Positions 62,310 to 64,000 of a DNA stretch of 64,000 bases are shown here, one piece after another. Numbering within the stretch: position 1 is the stretch's first letter; each line of letters starts with the position of its first letter. This DNA comes from an uncultured Dorea sp. (GTDB lineage Bacteria; Bacillota; Clostridia; Lachnospirales; Lachnospiraceae). Under the pieces are notes generated by a model, which made no database searches, was not told the DNA's origin, and worked only from the letters and a program-made list of their open reading frames with translations. The stretch is from contig CAJTQA010000007.1 of the NCBI GenBank assembly GCA_910578455.1, positions 30,267-94,266 of the forward strand, written 5' to 3'. The translations under genes and the position numbers were made by a program.

Positions 62310-62483
62310 ATGAGTAAAGTTAAGTTTGTATCTACAGGGAAAAATCCTTATGTATTAAAGCACGTCAGTGAGGAAACGAAACCAGGAGAATTTATCTCAA
62401 GCTCAAAGATGGGGAAAACTCAGATGTTTAGAAACAATACTATGAACATAACAGGGAGAAAAGTGACATTTAAACATGTATAA
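62310..62483 (+). CDS. 57-residue basic protein between the TIGR04255-like and MBL genes
   Basis: A small Lys-rich protein (MSKVKFVSTGKNPYVLKHVS at the start; ITGRKVTFKHV at the end), probably strand-rich. TTAGGAGTGAATTAAG contains its ribosome site inside the upstream gene's end. Its ATG is one base after the upstream stop and its end overlaps the MBL gene by 8 bases, so it is very likely translated. I do not recognise the family. Confidence 0.6.
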   Translation: MSKVKFVSTGKNPYVLKHVSEETKPGEFISSSKMGKTQMFRNNTMNITGRKVTFKHV

Positions 62484-63474
62484 ACCTCATATTGATGGAA
62501 TTGTAAATAATTCAAATAAATATAAAAATATTGTATTTTTTCAAAAGTCTCTGCTTGTTGAAACATATATCATTGGATATAAAACTGAGGGAGAGACGAT
62601 TCTCTTTTTTATCCGAGCAGATGGAGGGGTAAGCTTTTCAGGATTAGTCGATTGTTACAGAAGTAAAGATATTGATATTGTAAGTTCTATTTTAAGGGAA
62701 AGTGGCGTTAATAAATTAAACTTTATTTGTTGGACGCATCCCGACTTGGATCATTCTAAAGGGCTCAAAGAAATGATTAAGCAATATAGCTCATCAGAAA
62801 CCAATATCTGGATTCCGGAGGGTGTGGATGCAAAAGAAATAAGTTGCAGTGAAGAGGTGAAGAATCTGTTTGCTTATCTGAAACAATGTGCCCGATCAAT
62901 GGAAACGGAATTGAATGTTTATTCAGTGTCTGATAAAAAGGACTTAACATATTATGACTCTTTGTGCTTTCAAAAGGGAATTGACGCTTTCCCTCTTAAT
63001 TTAATTTCTTATACTCCTAATTCTAAAATCATGCGAAAGCAGAATTATCTTGATAAATTTATCAGAAATGATAGGTCAATCTTTTTTGTTTTATCTTTAG
63101 GGCAGGTTCGCATATGGCTTACAGGCGATATCGAAGATGCGACAATTGAGCAGATTCCCAAAGAATTTTTTGCAGAACATATACATATCCTTAAAATTCC
63201 GCACCATGGGTCAGGTACATCGACTAAAATCATGGAGCTTGGCTGGACAGACTGTGATGTGGCATGTTCAACAGTTTATCGGAAGGGACGCAGCCATTTG
63301 CCTGATGAGAAAGTAATGGCTCAATATAAGAAATTAGCTGAAAACTTATATTGTACTGGAAATGAGGATAGACATAAAGAGAAACAGGAATATGGCATGG
63401 TAAAAGTGGTGACGAATGTTTTGGATAATAGCTATACTACTGTAGTACAGGGAAATGCTGAGATTTGGAATTAA
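62476..63474 (+). CDS. ComEC/Rec2-type MBL-fold hydrolase
   Basis: 332 residues, soluble. The metal site is WTHPDLDHSKG (an HxDxDH motif), then LTGDIED and IPHHGSGTST, the HHGS pattern of the ComEC MBL domain. The ComEC membrane part is absent. Free-standing proteins of this sort are likely nucleases or phosphodiesterases and are common in mobile defence-type operons. The start overlaps the small gene by 8 bases. A terminator follows. Confidence 0.85.
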   Translation: MYKPHIDGIVNNSNKYKNIVFFQKSLLVETYIIGYKTEGETILFFIRADGGVSFSGLVDCYRSKDIDIVSSILRESGVNKLNFICWTHPDLDHSKGLKEMIKQYSSSETNIWIPEGVDAKEISCSEEVKNLFAYLKQCARSMETELNVYSVSDKKDLTYYDSLCFQKGIDAFPLNLISYTPNSKIMRKQNYLDKFIRNDRSIFFVLSLGQVRIWLTGDIEDATIEQIPKEFFAEHIHILKIPHHGSGTSTKIMELGWTDCDVACSTVYRKGRSHLPDEKVMAQYKKLAENLYCTGNEDRHKEKQEYGMVKVVTNVLDNSYTTVVQGNAEIWN

Positions 63475-63528
63475 CTTTGACGTTCCAACCAAATGGCATA
63501 ATTCCGAAAACATAGCGGCAGACTGAAA

Positions 63529-63580
63529 TAAAAAGCATGGAAATGCGATGTAAGAAAACATCACTTTTCCATGCTTTTTT
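63529..63580 (+). terminator. terminator after the AT-rich cassette
   Basis: AAAAGCATGGAAA (63531-63543) pairs with TTTCCATGCTTTT (63566-63578), with an inner stem GATGT/ACATC (63547-63551 with 63558-63562). T follows. A on the left side lets it work in both directions. Confidence 0.75.
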
Positions 63581-63630
63581 GCGCCTTTATATAGAATATA
63601 CACCACTTTACAACTTTTCCATAAAAAAAA

Positions 63631-64000
63631 TGTCATACAGGACTTTCTGATGTATAATAAGTTTGCAAACAAAAAAATACGAAAGAAAGTGATCCTGTAC
63701 GACAGACTTATTATACAACGAAAAAACTATAATTGGTAGACTTTATCATTATTTTTACATTTATTTTGAGGCTTGTTCCATTCCTACAGCCGAGACATTG
63801 GTCCTGCTCCTGCTGTCCATACTGACACTGGAGTCAGCGGATTCCATCCGTTTCCTTTACAGACATTTCCTGTCAAAGCTAACAGATAAATCCCTGAATG
63901 CCTTTTACTATGCCTGCTCCTATGCCAAAGTGGATTATTCCAGGTTTATGAATGCAACAGCATCCATGGCTTTGAAGCTGATCCCGGAAAACCTTAGGAC
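63631..64000 (+). mobile_element. left end of an insertion sequence, cut by the window end
   Basis: The region starts with interleaved inverted repeats (63631-63716) and leads into transposase-like coding sequence running off the window. TGTCATACAGGACTTTC (63631-63647) pairs imperfectly with 63685-63704, and GTATAATAAGT (63652-63662) pairs perfectly with ACTTATTATAC (63706-63716). GTTTGCAAAC (63661-63670) is a palindrome. The exact IS boundary cannot be fixed without the right end. Confidence 0.6.
63689..64000 (+). pseudogene. transposase, 5' part, apparent frameshift
   Basis: Two frames together give a transposase-like N-terminus. The first, from GTG at 63689, reads VILYDRLIIQRKNYNW and ends at TAG (63737-63739). 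The next frame carries on as RLYHYFYIYFEACSIPTAET and is open to the window end, with RFLYRHFLSKL and VDYSRFMNATASMALK. One extra T at 63737 would explain the break. The second frame has no good ATG near its start. I recognise this only as a DDE-type IS transposase in a general way. Confidence 0.5.

Noticed and set aside
1..64000. CRISPR arrays, tRNA or rRNA genes, riboswitches
   Set aside because: No regularly spaced repeats, no tRNA cloverleaf or rRNA sequence, and no conserved riboswitch core were noticed on reading; a covariance-model scan would be needed to exclude small RNAs.

Overview
The window looks like a chromosomal segment of a spore-forming, strictly anaerobic gut-type Clostridia, most likely Lachnospiraceae. 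The reasons are the spore genes (spoIIR, spoIIID, a SPOCS/LysM protein), a full V/A-type ATPase operon, feoA-feoA-feoB with its Cys-rich partner, many ferredoxin-like and radical SAM proteins, strong AGGAGG-type ribosome binding sites, and moderate GC with AT-rich intergenic regions. This placement is inferred from gene content, not from a marker gene.

Layout. 0-4 kb: the end of a B12-binding radical SAM gene, a tiny membrane protein, a VanW-family wall protein, an AIR-synthase-like protein and trmL. 4.1-12.8 kb: nine-gene V-type ATPase operon (H-I-K-E-C-F-A-B-D) whose K subunit carries the Na+-binding signature. 12.8-18 kb: a leftward run malQ, plsC, pncB, murF. 18-34 kb: rightward housekeeping and sporulation genes (PrcB-like lipoprotein, SPOCS/LysM protein, ispE, a GntR regulator, spoIIR, acyl-ACP thioesterase, cvfB, dnaE, pfkA, a DUF1934 protein, cls, a lipid-anchored trigger-factor-like foldase, spoIIID, an alkyltransferase-like protein). 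34-37.4 kb: ferrous iron uptake with a DtxR-family repressor and a Fur-box-like site. 37.5-47.5 kb: a patchwork of accessory genes (Fe-S proteins, a DUF1349-GNAT fusion, an esterase, DUF proteins, a truncated MATE gene, an HD phosphohydrolase, two acetyltransferases, an Agr-like LytTR/GHKL two-component pair).

47.6-56.9 kb is the most distinctive region: a co-directional cluster related to arsenosugar biosynthesis loci. It holds two VTT membrane proteins, a CCG-type Fe-S protein, a fused TIGR04282-TIGR04283 protein, an APH-like kinase with an altered catalytic loop, an AhpD-like protein, an ArsS-type radical SAM enzyme, a C-GCAxxG-C-C protein and two multi-rhodanese lipoproteins. No ArsM-like methyltransferase is seen in the window, so the real product is unknown. 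57-61.4 kb: three surface-polysaccharide glycosyltransferase genes. 61.4-63.5 kb: an AT-rich three-gene cassette (TIGR04255-like protein, a 57-residue protein, a ComEC-type MBL hydrolase) that looks acquired and may be a defence-type module. The window ends inside an insertion sequence whose transposase frame appears broken near its start.

A recurring regulatory theme: spoIIR and spoIIID each have a hairpin that would hide the ribosome binding site in read-through transcripts, and a sporulation-type promoter placed so that its own transcript lacks the left arm of that hairpin.
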